From NCBI GenBank assembly GCA_030427905.1, contig JAUICL010000003.1:310001-374000 (forward strand): a DNA stretch of 64,000 nucleotides. Direction: 5' to 3'. Below, in pieces: positions 35,502 through 43,467 of this stretch. A program made the position numbers and the translations under genes. Every line of letters begins with the position of its first letter. The first letter of the stretch is position 1. Under the pieces are notes generated by a model. The model was not told where the DNA came from. It saw only the letters and a list, made by a program, of their open reading frames with translations, and made no database searches. The stretch comes from Bacteroidia bacterium (GTDB lineage: Bacteria > Bacteroidota > Bacteroidia > Flavobacteriales_D > Cryomorphaceae).

Positions 35502-37807
35502 CTTTTTCGGTTTACATCAACGCTATCTCGCCCCGCTATCTCGTAGGTGGTTCCATAAACATCTACCGCCATCGATTCACCTGATTGGTTTGAAATCTTG
35601 ACTTTATCCTGATCCACCTCAAGTACCACGGTTGATTCTCTGTACAAAATGCTAAACTTGAAGCTATCCCATTCTTTGGGTAGCCTAGGACTAAAGGAAA
35701 GTCTGCCATCCACTACGCGCTTTCCTCCAAAGCCTTCAACCACGGCCATCCATGTACCCGCCATCGATGTGATATGCAGACCTTCGTCGGCTTCATGGTT
35801 GTAGTCGTCCAAATCTAGTCTGGCTGTACGCAGATACATTTCGTAGGCCTTTTCATCCATACCGAGTTTGCTAGCCAAGACGGCATGTACACAGGGTGAA
35901 AGTGATGATTCGTGAACTGTTCTGGGCTCGTAGTAGAGAAAGTTATCGCGTATCGTTGCTTCATCAAAGTGATCTTCGAAGAAGTACATTCCTTGAAGCA
36001 CATCAGCCTGCTTGATAAAGATAGAGCGCAAAATCCGGTCCCAAGACCAGTTTTGATTAATCGGCCTTTCGGAAGCGGGAAGATCATCTACTGTCAAATC
36101 CACTTTATCGAGAAAACCATCTTGTTGTAGAAAAATGTTCGTTCCATCGAGTTTGGGCTGGTACATTTTCGATGAAATATCGCTCCATGTACTCAACTCA
36201 TCTTCTTTGAAATTGGTCTTAGCAACGAAATCAGACCAGAAACGATCGTCGGACATGCATGCCTTAGCGGCATCTCTAGTGTATTCTAAGGTCCACTTGG
36301 CTATGTAGTTTGTGTACCAATTGTTGTTGACGTTGTTTTCGTATTCGTTTGGCCCTGTCACTCCAAGCATCACGTACTTTTCACGTAGTTTGCTCCAATT
36401 CACACGTTGCGCCCAGAATCTGGAAATACCAAGCAAAACTTCCAATCCACCTTCCTTCAGATAATTTTGATCGCCACTGTGATCTATGTAGTTTTTGATT
36501 GCAAAGGCAATGGCACCATTTCGGTGAATTTCTTCAAAAGTGATTTCCCATTCGTTGTGGCACTCTTCACCATTCATGGTAACCATAGGGTAAAGCGCCG
36601 CCCCGTCGGTGAAGCCTAGCTTCCCAGCGTTTTGAATGGCCTTATCGAGTTGCTTATAACGATATAGCAGGAGCTTTTTTGCCACATCATTTCCCGCTGT
36701 AAGCATGTAAAAAGGTAGGCAATATGCTTCGGTGTCCCAATAAGTAGACCCTCCGTACTTTTCACCGGTAAAGCCTTTGGGGCCAATATTCAGTCTATCA
36801 TCAGCTCCAGTGTAAGTTTGACTGAGTTGGAAAATATTGAACCGAATTGCCTGCTGCGCCGCTACGTCTCCTTCAATAATGATATCGTTGTTTGCCCATC
36901 GGTTCCGCCAATTTTCAGCGTGCCTTTGTAGCATTTCATTAAAGCCAATTTCTTTTGCACGGCTTGCGGCTTCAATGGATTTAGAGCTTAGCTCACTCAA
37001 TGAATAATTAAGTGATGACACGTTGGATGCGTACTTGAGAACTGCGATCTCATCACCCTGAGCTATAGAGATGTCAAAGACATTTTCAACGTATTTCTCC
37101 GTTGATGCTTCTACACTCGAAAGGTCTAGTTCGTCGCCATTTTTAGTCAGCACTATTTGCTGAGCGGTACTCACATGGAAATCCAGTTTTTTGGTCTTCA
37201 TCGTAAGCTCAGATCCATGTGCCCATGTCTGCTTACTTACTTCAGCCCAAAACTTCTCATCGTAATTCGAGTCTTGATTGACTATATCTCCATCTATAGC
37301 TGCAGCAATCTTAAGTTTTCCCGAATAGTTTCGCGACTTGATTGTATACTTGATTGCGGCGGTTTCATCATCGGCCATACTCATAAAACGGATGCTCTCT
37401 ACATCGAGCTCAGCGCCATTCTTTAGCTTAGCGGTGAACACCCTCTTGAGTGTTCCGGCCCTCATATCAAGTTCTCTCCTGAAATTGGAGACCTGAGCCG
37501 TGGCTAGATCGAGCTTTTCGCCTTCTATCTCGGGCTGAATGATGATCCAATTGGCGGCATTGAGCACTTTCGCAAAGTACTCCGGATAGCCGTTTTTCCA
37601 CCACCCAACTCTAGTCTTGTCTGGATAATAGACTCCGGCTATGTAATTTCCTTGAAGGGTTTCTCCAGAATACCCTTCTTCAAAGTTTGCACGCTGGCCC
37701 ATTCGGCCATTTCCAAGGCTAAAAATACTTTCCGAAGACATTTGCATCTCTGGATGAAAGCCTTCTTCAACAATAGACCACGGTTCTTCTTTATAATGCT
37801 TTTTCAT
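35498..37807 (-). CDS. GH65 maltose phosphorylase
   Basis: A 769-residue cytoplasmic phosphorylase without a signal peptide. The central alpha/alpha barrel carries Gly-Glu-Glu-Cys-His-Asn-Glu-Trp-Glu-Ile-Thr-Phe-Glu-Glu-Ile-His-Arg-Asn-Gly (about 417-435), which includes the general-acid Glu and matches the maltose-phosphorylase rather than the trehalose-phosphorylase branch. The C-terminal Gly-Ala/Gly-Thr-Trp and beta-sheet domains follow. The reaction is maltose plus phosphate to glucose plus beta-glucose-1-phosphate. PgmB, encoded 9 bp upstream, is the usual partner consuming the phosphate ester. Kojibiose or nigerose specificity cannot be excluded, but the GH13 and SusCD context supports maltose. 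Confidence 0.93.
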   Translation of the reverse strand: MKKHYKEEPWSIVEEGFHPEMQMSSESIFSLGNGRMGQRANFEEGYSGETLQGNYIAGVYYPDKTRVGWWKNGYPEYFAKVLNAANWIIIQPEIEGEKLDLATAQVSNFRRELDMRAGTLKRVFTAKLKNGAELDVESIRFMSMADDETAAIKYTIKSRNYSGKLKIAAAIDGDIVNQDSNYDEKFWAEVSKQTWAHGSELTMKTKKLDFHVSTAQQIVLTKNGDELDLSSVEASTEKYVENVFDISIAQGDEIAVLKYASNVSSLNYSLSELSSKSIEAASRAKEIGFNEMLQRHAENWRNRWANNDIIIEGDVAAQQAIRFNIFQLSQTYTGADDRLNIGPKGFTGEKYGGSTYWDTEAYCLPFYMLTAGNDVAKKLLLYRYKQLDKAIQNAGKLGFTDGAALYPMVTMNGEECHNEWEITFEEIHRNGAIAFAIKNYIDHSGDQNYLKEGGLEVLLGISRFWAQRVNWSKLREKYVMLGVTGPNEYENNVNNNWYTNYIAKWTLEYTRDAAKACMSDDRFWSDFVAKTNFKEDELSTWSDISSKMYQPKLDGTNIFLQQDGFLDKVDLTVDDLPASERPINQNWSWDRILRSIFIKQADVLQGMYFFEDHFDEATIRDNFLYYEPRTVHESSLSPCVHAVLASKLGMDEKAYEMYLRTARLDLDDYNHEADEGLHITSMAGTWMAVVEGFGGKRVVDGRLSFSPRLPKEWDSFKFSILYRESTVVLEVDQDKVKISNQSGESMAVDVYGTTYEIAGRDSVDVNRKR

Positions 37808-37816
37808 CTGCTTTGG

Positions 37817-38467
37817 TTAAAGCCTATTGAACAATTTTAAATCTTGGTTCTCAAAACCTGGGATCACCACATGAGCACGGTCAAGCACAGTTTCGTCACC
37901 AACACCTATGGTATACATTCCACCTCTATTGCCTGCTTCTACACCAGCTTGAGAGTCTTCAAAAACTACACACTCTGATGGATGAGCTCCTGTGGCTTCC
38001 GCACCAAGGGTGAAGGTCTGCGGATCGGGTTTACCTTTAGACACTTTGGTTCCGTCAATCACGGCGTCAAAATAAGGGAGCAATTCCACTTTTTTCAAAA
38101 TGAGCATCGCGTTTTTACTCGCACTTCCCAAAGCGATTTTTATCCCCGCACCCTTTAAAAGATCCAAAAAGTGAACTACTCCTGGTAAAATTTCATCAGG
38201 GTTCATCGAATCGACAAATTCCAGGTACCAGTCATTCTTTTTAACCAGCCATTCATCCTTTTCTTCCTGAGTCAGGATCACTCCACCCAATTTGAGTAAT
38301 ATCTCGAGTGACTCTACCCGACTGATACCCTTGAGCGATTCGTTCTCTTCTTCTGTGAGGTCAAAACCGAGCTCATTACAGAGCCTTCTCCAAGCCAGAA
38401 AGTGATACTTGGCTGTATCGACAATTACCCCATCTAAATCAAAAAGACAAGCTTTGATATCAGCCAT
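37817..38467 (-). CDS. pgmB: beta-phosphoglucomutase
   Basis: From the ATG at 38467 it has 216 residues, the usual size. The longer frame to 38521 lies inside the kinase gene and begins without family similarity. It converts beta-glucose-1-phosphate to glucose-6-phosphate. HAD-fold motifs: Phe-Asp-Leu-Asp-Gly-Val-Ile-Val-Asp (nucleophile Asp10, acid/base Asp12), Leu-Gly-Ser-Ala-Ser-Lys-Asn (about 115-121), Lys-Gly-Lys-Pro-Asp-Pro (about 146-151) and Phe-Glu-Asp-Ser-Gln-Ala-Gly (about 168-174). The start overlaps the kinase stop by 8 bp, consistent with coupled translation. It sits beside GH65, as expected. Confidence 0.95.
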   Translation of the reverse strand: MADIKACLFDLDGVIVDTAKYHFLAWRRLCNELGFDLTEEENESLKGISRVESLEILLKLGGVILTQEEKDEWLVKKNDWYLEFVDSMNPDEILPGVVHFLDLLKGAGIKIALGSASKNAMLILKKVELLPYFDAVIDGTKVSKGKPDPQTFTLGAEATGAHPSECVVFEDSQAGVEAGNRGGMYTIGVGDETVLDRAHVVIPGFENQDLKLFNRL

Positions 38468-39329
38468 TAAAAGGAATTTTTGAAAAATAGTGCTTAATGT
38501 GATAATTGTAGAGACCTTCAATCGGTTTCTTTACAATTCTACCGATTCTAACATTCAATTCAGCTGCCACTTTTCGAAGCGTGTCTTCATGAAAATAGGC
38601 AACCGAACCGATAAAGTTTGTCTCCATATTTTGATAGTCGCGTACGCACTGAACATGCGTTTGCATAAACTCCTTGAGTCCTGAATAGATCATATTTTGA
38701 ACATAAGGCTCATTCTTTCTTTCTGTGATAAACCGCATAAATGAAGCGAGGTACACGTTGGCATGCGGCTTCATGTACACACGATCCATGATTACGTCTT
38801 TGTTCAGACCAAACTCATCAATCAAATCACTATGGATGTTTTCTGGTAGTCGCTTGTAGAGAAAATCTGTCAAAAGCTTTTTCCCGAAATAGCTCCCACT
38901 CCCTTCATCACCAAGAATGTAGGCCAATGCCGGCACATCTTCACGTACAATATCACCATCAAAATGGCAGGAATTGGATCCAGTCCCCAATATACAAGCA
39001 ATACACGGCTCATCTTCATACACAGCAAAAGCCGCTGCTACCAAATCGTGATCTACGTAGATCTGTGCATTTGTAAATATGGCGCCCAATCCTCGATCAA
39101 CAATGCGCTTGAGCTCTACTGATGAGCAACCTGCTCCATAAAAAAAGACGGCTGAAACTTTGTCGGCATATTCGAGCAACCCATCACTCTGATCTAGGAA
39201 TGACTTTATCATTCTCTCGTCATGGAAGTATGGATTTATACCCGGCGATTTAAAATCCTGGTAGGATTTATCTTCAGCCACCAATCTCCAATCACATTTC
39301 GTCGATCCACTATCGGCAATTAATAACAT
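38460..39329 (-). CDS. BadF/BadG-type sugar kinase (NagK-like)
   Basis: A 289-residue ASKHA-fold kinase. The phosphate-1 loop is Ile-Ala-Asp-Ser-Gly-Ser-Thr-Lys-Cys-Asp-Trp (residues 4-14). The second ATP-binding segment is Ile-Leu-Gly-Thr-Gly-Ser-Asn-Ser (about 111-118), followed by Gly-Asp-Glu-Gly-Ser-Gly-Ser-Tyr-Phe-Gly-Lys (about 137-147). Family members are annotated as N-acetylglucosamine kinases. In this operon, between pfkA and pgmB and with maltose phosphorylase releasing free glucose, a glucokinase role is a reasonable inference, because no other sugar kinase is seen. No GlcNAc-specific gene is nearby. Confidence 0.88.
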   Translation of the reverse strand: MLLIADSGSTKCDWRLVAEDKSYQDFKSPGINPYFHDERMIKSFLDQSDGLLEYADKVSAVFFYGAGCSSVELKRIVDRGLGAIFTNAQIYVDHDLVAAAFAVYEDEPCIACILGTGSNSCHFDGDIVREDVPALAYILGDEGSGSYFGKKLLTDFLYKRLPENIHSDLIDEFGLNKDVIMDRVYMKPHANVYLASFMRFITERKNEPYVQNMIYSGLKEFMQTHVQCVRDYQNMETNFIGSVAYFHEDTLRKVAAELNVRIGRIVKKPIEGLYNYHIKHYFSKIPFNG

Positions 39330-39355
39330 ATCTTCTTTTTGTTTCTCAGTTCATT

Positions 39356-40336
39356 TTAGATTGACAGGATATCAGCGATTCTGATAAGCTCCTGATCAAG
39401 TGTCAACTTATCCGAAATAGCATCTGAAAACGGTGTCAACACAATCTTTTGATTGATCATTCCCACCATGCAATCTCTTTTTCCTTGCAGAAGGTTTTCA
39501 ACTGCAGCAACCCCCAAACGGCTGGCCAAATTCCGGTCAAAACAAGAAGGCGACCCTCCGCGTTGGATATGCCCCAAGATGGTAACCTTGGTGTCGTAAT
39601 ACGGAGCGAGTTCGTTTACTCTTCTGGCTATTTCAGTAGCGTTACCACTTTTCCCTCCTTCGGCAACTATCACGATAGACGAAGACTTATTATGCCTTCT
39701 GGCTTCATTGAGCCGTTCTACAAGTTGCTCTATTTTCATTTCTCTTTCGGGAATGAGAACAGCCAAGGCCCCAGACGCCACCCCAGCGTGGGCAGCTATG
39801 AAGCCGGCATCTCTACCCATTACTTCCACAAAGAACAACCTATTGTGCGAAGCAGCGGTATCTCGAATCTTGTCGACGGCATCTACTACTGTGTTCAAAG
39901 CCGTGTCAAAACCAATGGTGTAATCTGTACCGACAAGGTCATTGTCTATGGTGCCAGGCACGCCAATGATCGGAAAATCAAATTCTTTATTAAAAGTATG
40001 AGCCCCGGTGAATGTACCATCACCACCAATGGCCACGATGGCATCAATGCCATTCGATTTCAACTTTTCGTAGGCTCTTTCACGACCGGCCTTTTCTCTA
40101 AAATCAGCGCTTCTAGCCGATTTCAAGAAGGTTCCGCCGCGCTGTAGAATTTGATTTACAGAGCGCGCACTCAAGGCTTCTATATCACCTTCTATGAGTC
40201 CTTGATACCCTCGAAAAATCCCTCCAACTTGCAGATTATTGTAAATTGCCGTACGCACTACAGCACGTACAGCAGCATTCATACCGGGGGCATCACCTCC
40301 CGATGTAAACACGGCAATTTTTTTTATTGAATTCAT
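39356..40336 (-). CDS. pfkA: ATP-dependent 6-phosphofructokinase
   Basis: From the ATG at 40336 (which begins MNSIKKIAVFTSGGDAPGMN, the standard PfkA start) it has 326 residues. It phosphorylates fructose-6-phosphate to fructose-1,6-bisphosphate. Motifs: Thr-Ser-Gly-Gly-Asp-Ala-Pro-Gly-Met-Asn, Gly-Gly-Asp-Gly-Thr-Phe for ATP, the catalytic loop Gly-Thr-Ile-Asp-Asn-Asp, and Val-Glu-Val-Met-Gly-Arg. It is the first gene of the minus-strand operon running to mgsA, with the shared operator 20 bp before its start. A frame from 40372 would run across that operator and is rejected. Confidence 0.95.
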   Translation of the reverse strand: MNSIKKIAVFTSGGDAPGMNAAVRAVVRTAIYNNLQVGGIFRGYQGLIEGDIEALSARSVNQILQRGGTFLKSARSADFREKAGRERAYEKLKSNGIDAIVAIGGDGTFTGAHTFNKEFDFPIIGVPGTIDNDLVGTDYTIGFDTALNTVVDAVDKIRDTAASHNRLFFVEVMGRDAGFIAAHAGVASGALAVLIPEREMKIEQLVERLNEARRHNKSSSIVIVAEGGKSGNATEIARRVNELAPYYDTKVTILGHIQRGGSPSCFDRNLASRLGVAAVENLLQGKRDCMVGMINQKIVLTPFSDAISDKLTLDQELIRIADILSI

Positions 40337-40355
40337 GAAGTGCTGATGAGCAATA

Positions 40356-40374
40356 AAGTGTAAATATAACACTT
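40356..40374. promoter_or_regulatory. candidate operator in the pfkA/regulator divergent promoter
   Basis: AAGTGT-AAATATA-ACACTT: perfect 6-bp arms with a 7-bp spacer, between pfkA (minus) and the NrtR-like regulator (plus). On the minus strand the spacer region reads TATATTTA, one base off TAnnTTTG, with TTTC 19 bases before it, so the operator overlaps the likely pfkA promoter. A further AGTGT at 40379-40383 extends the array (ACACT-N5-AGTGT), suggesting more than one binding position and possible autoregulation. Confidence 0.68.
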
Positions 40375-40452
40375 ACATAGTGTCATAGAAACATTACACA
40401 AATTAATTAATACTTTAGCGGGCTGTACCACGATCGAAAACATTGATCCTTA

Positions 40453-41208
40453 ATGAGCGACAATACTTTATCAAAATCCAATTTAAATCCGAACGTATCT
40501 GTTGACTGCGTAATTTTTGGATTTGACGGAGAAAAGTTAAAGATTCTTTTGATTGACCGGGAACAGGTCATGGTAGGAGATGATGGTGAGAAAGTGTATG
40601 CATTGCCAGGAAACCTCATCAGAAATGATGAAAACTTAGACAGTGCGGCGCACCGTGTCCTTAATGAGTTGACCGGTCTTCACGACATCTTTCTCGAGCA
40701 ATTTGGGAGCTTTGGCGATCCAGATCGTTTGACAAAGAAGACTGACTTGGCTTGGCTTAAATCAATCAGAGCACAGCCTGATGCTAGAGTTATAACGGTA
40801 GCCTACTATTCGCTGGTTAGAGCAGATCAGTTGGAGCTTCACGCAAGTGGATTTGCCAAAGACGCGCTCTGGCACGACATTGATAAATTACCAAGTTTGG
40901 GGTTTGATCACGATAAAATTATTGACTCGGCGCTGAAAGAACTTCGATTCAAAAGCAAATATCAACCGCTCGGTTTCGAACTGCTGCCAGAAAAATTTAC
41001 ACTGGGCCAGCTCCAAAAGCTGTACGAAGCTATCCTCAACACCGAACTCGATAAGCGAAACTTTAGAAGGAAGATTTTGAAGATGAGCTTTTTGGTGCCC
41101 CTTCAGGAAAAGCAAATTGGCGTGCCGCACAAACCTGCGCGATACTACACATTCGATAAAGACATGTATCAGAACTATAAGTCAAACGACTTTTACTTCA
41201 CGCTGTAA
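40453..41208 (+). CDS. NrtR-like transcriptional regulator (Nudix domain plus winged helix)
   Basis: A 251-residue protein. Residues about 14-145 form a Nudix-like domain, but its Nudix box (53-76, Gly-Asn-Leu-Ile-Arg to Asn-Glu-Leu-Thr-Gly-Leu) lacks two catalytic glutamates: Val69 and Leu73 replace them. It should therefore bind, not hydrolyse, its ligand. Residues about 165-245 form the winged-helix domain of NrtR-family regulators (Phe-Thr-Leu-Gly-Gln-Leu-Gln-Lys-Leu-Tyr-Glu-Ala-Ile, then Asn-Phe-Arg-Arg-Lys-Ile). Members control NAD or sugar metabolism (for example Bacteroides AraR). Divergent placement from pfkA makes it the likely regulator of the maltodextrin/glycolysis locus. It ends at a bidirectional terminator. 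Confidence 0.88.
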   Translation: MSDNTLSKSNLNPNVSVDCVIFGFDGEKLKILLIDREQVMVGDDGEKVYALPGNLIRNDENLDSAAHRVLNELTGLHDIFLEQFGSFGDPDRLTKKTDLAWLKSIRAQPDARVITVAYYSLVRADQLELHASGFAKDALWHDIDKLPSLGFDHDKIIDSALKELRFKSKYQPLGFELLPEKFTLGQLQKLYEAILNTELDKRNFRRKILKMSFLVPLQEKQIGVPHKPARYYTFDKDMYQNYKSNDFYFTL

Positions 41209-41213
41209 AAGCA

Positions 41214-41243
41214 AAAGCGCCCCGAATCTCTTCGAGGCGCTTT
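41214..41243. terminator. bidirectional terminator between the regulator and hsp20
   Basis: AAAGCGCC (41214-41221) pairs with GGCGCTTT (41236-41243), with an inner CGAA/TTCG stem. A-rich on one side and T-rich on the other, it can end the plus-strand regulator transcript and the minus-strand hsp20 transcript. Confidence 0.8.
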
Positions 41244-41269
41244 CTACCTTTAACCAATCAATCATGAAA

Positions 41270-41695
41270 CTATTTTACTTCGATCAACTTTGTTGACGGA
41301 GTTTCTTTTTGCTTTCTGCTCATTTCAATTTTGAGCACGCCATTTTCAAATTCAGCTTTGATCTCATCTGTATCAAACTCTTCATTGAGGGTAAAAGCCC
41401 GTTTAAATTTGGTGTAGGAAAATTCCTTTTTCAAATACTCACGCTCTTCTGACTTCTTTTCACCCGAAATAGTGATTAGGTCATCTTTTACCTCAATCCT
41501 GATATTTTCTTTTGAGAATCCCGGCAGTGGCATTTCCATTGACACAAGCCCATCTTTTTCTGCGACGTTCACCTTCGGGGTGAATGATCCTTCAGACTTA
41601 GACACTGGAGAGAATTCTCCTTCGAAAAAAGAGTTAAAAAATGAATCAAACGGATCGTAGTATCTACTCGGCTTTTTTGTTCTTACTAATGACAT
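41270..41695 (-). CDS. Hsp20 small heat-shock protein
   Basis: A 141-residue chaperone that holds unfolding proteins for refolding by DnaK. The alpha-crystallin domain fills about 40-141, with the marker segments Met-Pro-Leu-Pro-Gly-Phe-Ser-Lys-Glu-Asn-Ile and, near the end, Phe-Glu-Asn-Gly-Val-Leu-Lys-Ile-Glu. The N-terminal arm (Tyr-Asp-Pro-Phe-Asp-Ser-Phe-Phe-Asn-Ser-Phe-Phe) is typical of IbpA-like proteins in Bacteroidota. It is monocistronic, with a TGTCA/TGAC inverted repeat upstream that resembles one before dnaK. Confidence 0.94.
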   Translation of the reverse strand: MSLVRTKKPSRYYDPFDSFFNSFFEGEFSPVSKSEGSFTPKVNVAEKDGLVSMEMPLPGFSKENIRIEVKDDLITISGEKKSEEREYLKKEFSYTKFKRAFTLNEEFDTDEIKAEFENGVLKIEMSRKQKETPSTKLIEVK

Positions 41696-41778
41696 AGTTA
41701 TTTCTTTTTAATGTTTTCAAATGGGTTCGATTCCAGATAATCAATTCAAATACCAATTGGAAAACAAAGTAAAGCACC

Positions 41779-41790
41779 TGTCATTTTGAC
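41779..41790 (-). promoter_or_regulatory. TGTCA-containing inverted repeat upstream of hsp20
   Basis: GTCA-TTT-TGAC (41780-41790), 85-95 bp before the hsp20 start. The half-sites match those of the palindrome upstream of dnaK (44625-44645), though the spacing differs. A heat-shock control site is possible. Confidence 0.35.
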
Positions 41791-41836
41791 GCAACACCTG
41801 TTTTTATCGCGCCATAAAGTCAGTAAACTTGAAATT

Positions 41837-42526
41837 CTACTGCCCAAATGCCACCCAAACCGGATCTTCGGGCAACGGCGCTTCGATATAAACCGGCTCT
41901 TTCTTTACTGGATGATGGAAGTTAATAGCGCGAGCATGGAGGTGAATTCCTCCATCGGGATTGGAGCGCGGAGCCCCGTATTTCAAATCGCCTTTGATAG
42001 GGCATCCCATATGAGCCAACTGCACCCTTATCTGATGGTGCCTTCCAGTGATGGGCTTTACCTCGAGAATGGTGTACTTATCGGTACGGCCAATAATTTC
42101 GTAATCTAGAGTAGCCTCTTTTGCCTTGGGAGACTTGGCCGATCGCACAAAGGATTTATTCTTCCCTCCATCTTTGACAAGATGATTTACCAGTCTACCA
42201 CTGGTATCAGGAGGGGATTTACACACTGCGGCCCAGTACGTTTTTTTAACATCGCGTTCGCGAAACTGGTTGACCAACCTCGAAAGCGCTTTGCTGGTCT
42301 TGGCAAAGACCACAACCCCACTAACGGGTCTATCTATCCGGTGGACCACACCAGTAAATACATTACCAGGTTTATTGTACTTTATTCTCAACCACTCTTT
42401 CACGACATCAGACAAAGGCTGATCTCCTGTTTTGTCACCTTGTACAATATCGGAGCTGCGCTTATTGACCGCTATGATGTGGTTATCTTCATAGAGCACT
42501 TGAAGATTTTGAGCACTCGATCTCAC
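41837..42526 (-). CDS. RluA-family RNA pseudouridine synthase
   Basis: A 229-residue enzyme that isomerises uridine in rRNA or tRNA. The catalytic Asp is in Val-His-Arg-Ile-Asp-Arg-Pro-Val-Ser-Gly (about 61-70). Other family segments are the N-terminal Val-Leu-Tyr-Glu-Asp-Asn-His-Ile-Ile-Ala-Val-Asn-Lys, Thr-Gly-Arg-His-His-Gln-Ile-Arg-Val-Gln (about 159-168) and Leu-His-Ala-Arg-Ala near 196. There is no S4 domain, so it is closer to short RluA/TruC types than to RluD. The target uridine is unknown. It shares a base with the panB stop, so panB and this gene form a two-gene operon. Confidence 0.9.
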   Translation of the reverse strand: MRSSAQNLQVLYEDNHIIAVNKRSSDIVQGDKTGDQPLSDVVKEWLRIKYNKPGNVFTGVVHRIDRPVSGVVVFAKTSKALSRLVNQFRERDVKKTYWAAVCKSPPDTSGRLVNHLVKDGGKNKSFVRSAKSPKAKEATLDYEIIGRTDKYTILEVKPITGRHHQIRVQLAHMGCPIKGDLKYGAPRSNPDGGIHLHARAINFHHPVKKEPVYIEAPLPEDPVWVAFGQ

Positions 42527-43341
42527 TAATATTGTTCCTTTTCGTTTGGAAAATCTCTCGACCGAACATCTTGGACGTAATTTCCAACTGCACCCTTAAT
42601 TTCTTCGTAAAGATTGTGATACCTGCGTAAGAATCGCGGGTTAAACTCGTTGGTGATACCCAGCATATCGTGAACCACCAAGACCTGACCGTCTACATCG
42701 GCACCTGCACCAATACCTATGGTTGGCGCATAGACCAGCTCAGATACTTCTTTAGAAAGAGCCGCGGGGATTTTTTCCAAGACAATCCCAAAGCACCCAA
42801 TCTCATCGAGCATCTTGGCGTCTCGAAGCAGCGTTTTTGCTTCTTCATCTTCTCTGGCACGTACCGTATACGTCCCAAACTTGTATATACTCTGCGGGGT
42901 TAACCCGAGGTGCCCCATAACCGGAATTCCAGCCGACAATATTCGCTCTATACTCTCTCTGACCTCAGCGCCACCCTCGAGCTTTACAGCGTGCGCCCCA
43001 CTTTCCTTCATGATTCGAATTGCCGACGTCAAAGCTTCCTTACTATTACCTTGATAAGCGCCAAAAGGCAAATCGACCACAACCAAGGCACGCTGTACCG
43101 CACGCACTACTGACGAAGCGTGGTAAATCATTTGATCAAGGGTAATTGGTAGCGTGGTTTCGTGCCCCGCCATAACATTGGAGGCAGAATCGCCTACCAA
43201 AATGACATCAACACCTGCCGCGTCTACCATTCTTGCCATCGAAAAATCATAGGAAGTTAGCATCGCTATTTTCTCCCCTTTTATTTTCATTTCCTGAAGG
43301 GTATGGGTCGTGACGCGTTTAACTTCAGAGTGTATAGACAT
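42526..43341 (-). CDS. panB: 3-methyl-2-oxobutanoate hydroxymethyltransferase
   Basis: From the ATG at 43341 ([15 protein letters not shown]) it has 271 residues. The frame from 43368 adds nine unlikely residues. It catalyses the first step of pantothenate synthesis, ketoisovalerate plus methylene-tetrahydrofolate to ketopantoate. Markers: Leu-Thr-Ser-Tyr-Asp-Phe-Ser-Met-Ala, the metal-binding [11 protein letters not shown], Val-Lys-Leu-Glu-Gly-Gly and Gly-His-Leu-Gly-Leu-Thr-Pro-Gln. A TATATTTG promoter box is found 48-55 bp upstream. Confidence 0.95.
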   Translation of the reverse strand: MSIHSEVKRVTTHTLQEMKIKGEKIAMLTSYDFSMARMVDAAGVDVILVGDSASNVMAGHETTLPITLDQMIYHASSVVRAVQRALVVVDLPFGAYQGNSKEALTSAIRIMKESGAHAVKLEGGAEVRESIERILSAGIPVMGHLGLTPQSIYKFGTYTVRAREDEEAKTLLRDAKMLDEIGCFGIVLEKIPAALSKEVSELVYAPTIGIGAGADVDGQVLVVHDMLGITNEFNPRFLRRYHNLYEEIKGAVGNYVQDVRSRDFPNEKEQY

Positions 43342-43388
43342 AGTTGTTCTAGGTTTGCCTTCTCCCAAAGAGAAGAACTATTGGATTG

Positions 43389-43396
43389 CAAATATA
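43389..43396 (-). promoter_or_regulatory. -7 promoter box of panB
   Basis: TATATTTG on the minus strand, matching TAnnTTTG, 48-55 bp before the panB start. Confidence 0.5.
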
Positions 43397-43438
43397 AGCC
43401 GTTCCTAAACTATGCACTATCAATATGCTCTAATATCA

Positions 43439-43446
43439 TACATTTG
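43439..43446 (+). promoter_or_regulatory. -7 promoter box of the DUF4249 gene
   Basis: TACATTTG matches TAnnTTTG and lies 22 bp before the ATG at 43468, in the divergent region shared with panB. A -33 TTTG is not clear. Confidence 0.45.
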
Positions 43447-43467
43447 CAGAAACTGCGTTTTTACGAA

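Noticed and set aside
39449-40147. A 232-residue plus-strand frame opposite pfkA
   Set aside because: It is antisense to a clearly functional phosphofructokinase and has no recognisable domain.
43303-43467. N-terminal extension of the DUF4249 lipoprotein
   Set aside because: It overlaps panB and its promoter and lacks a signal. The ATG at 43468 starts a clean lipoprotein signal.
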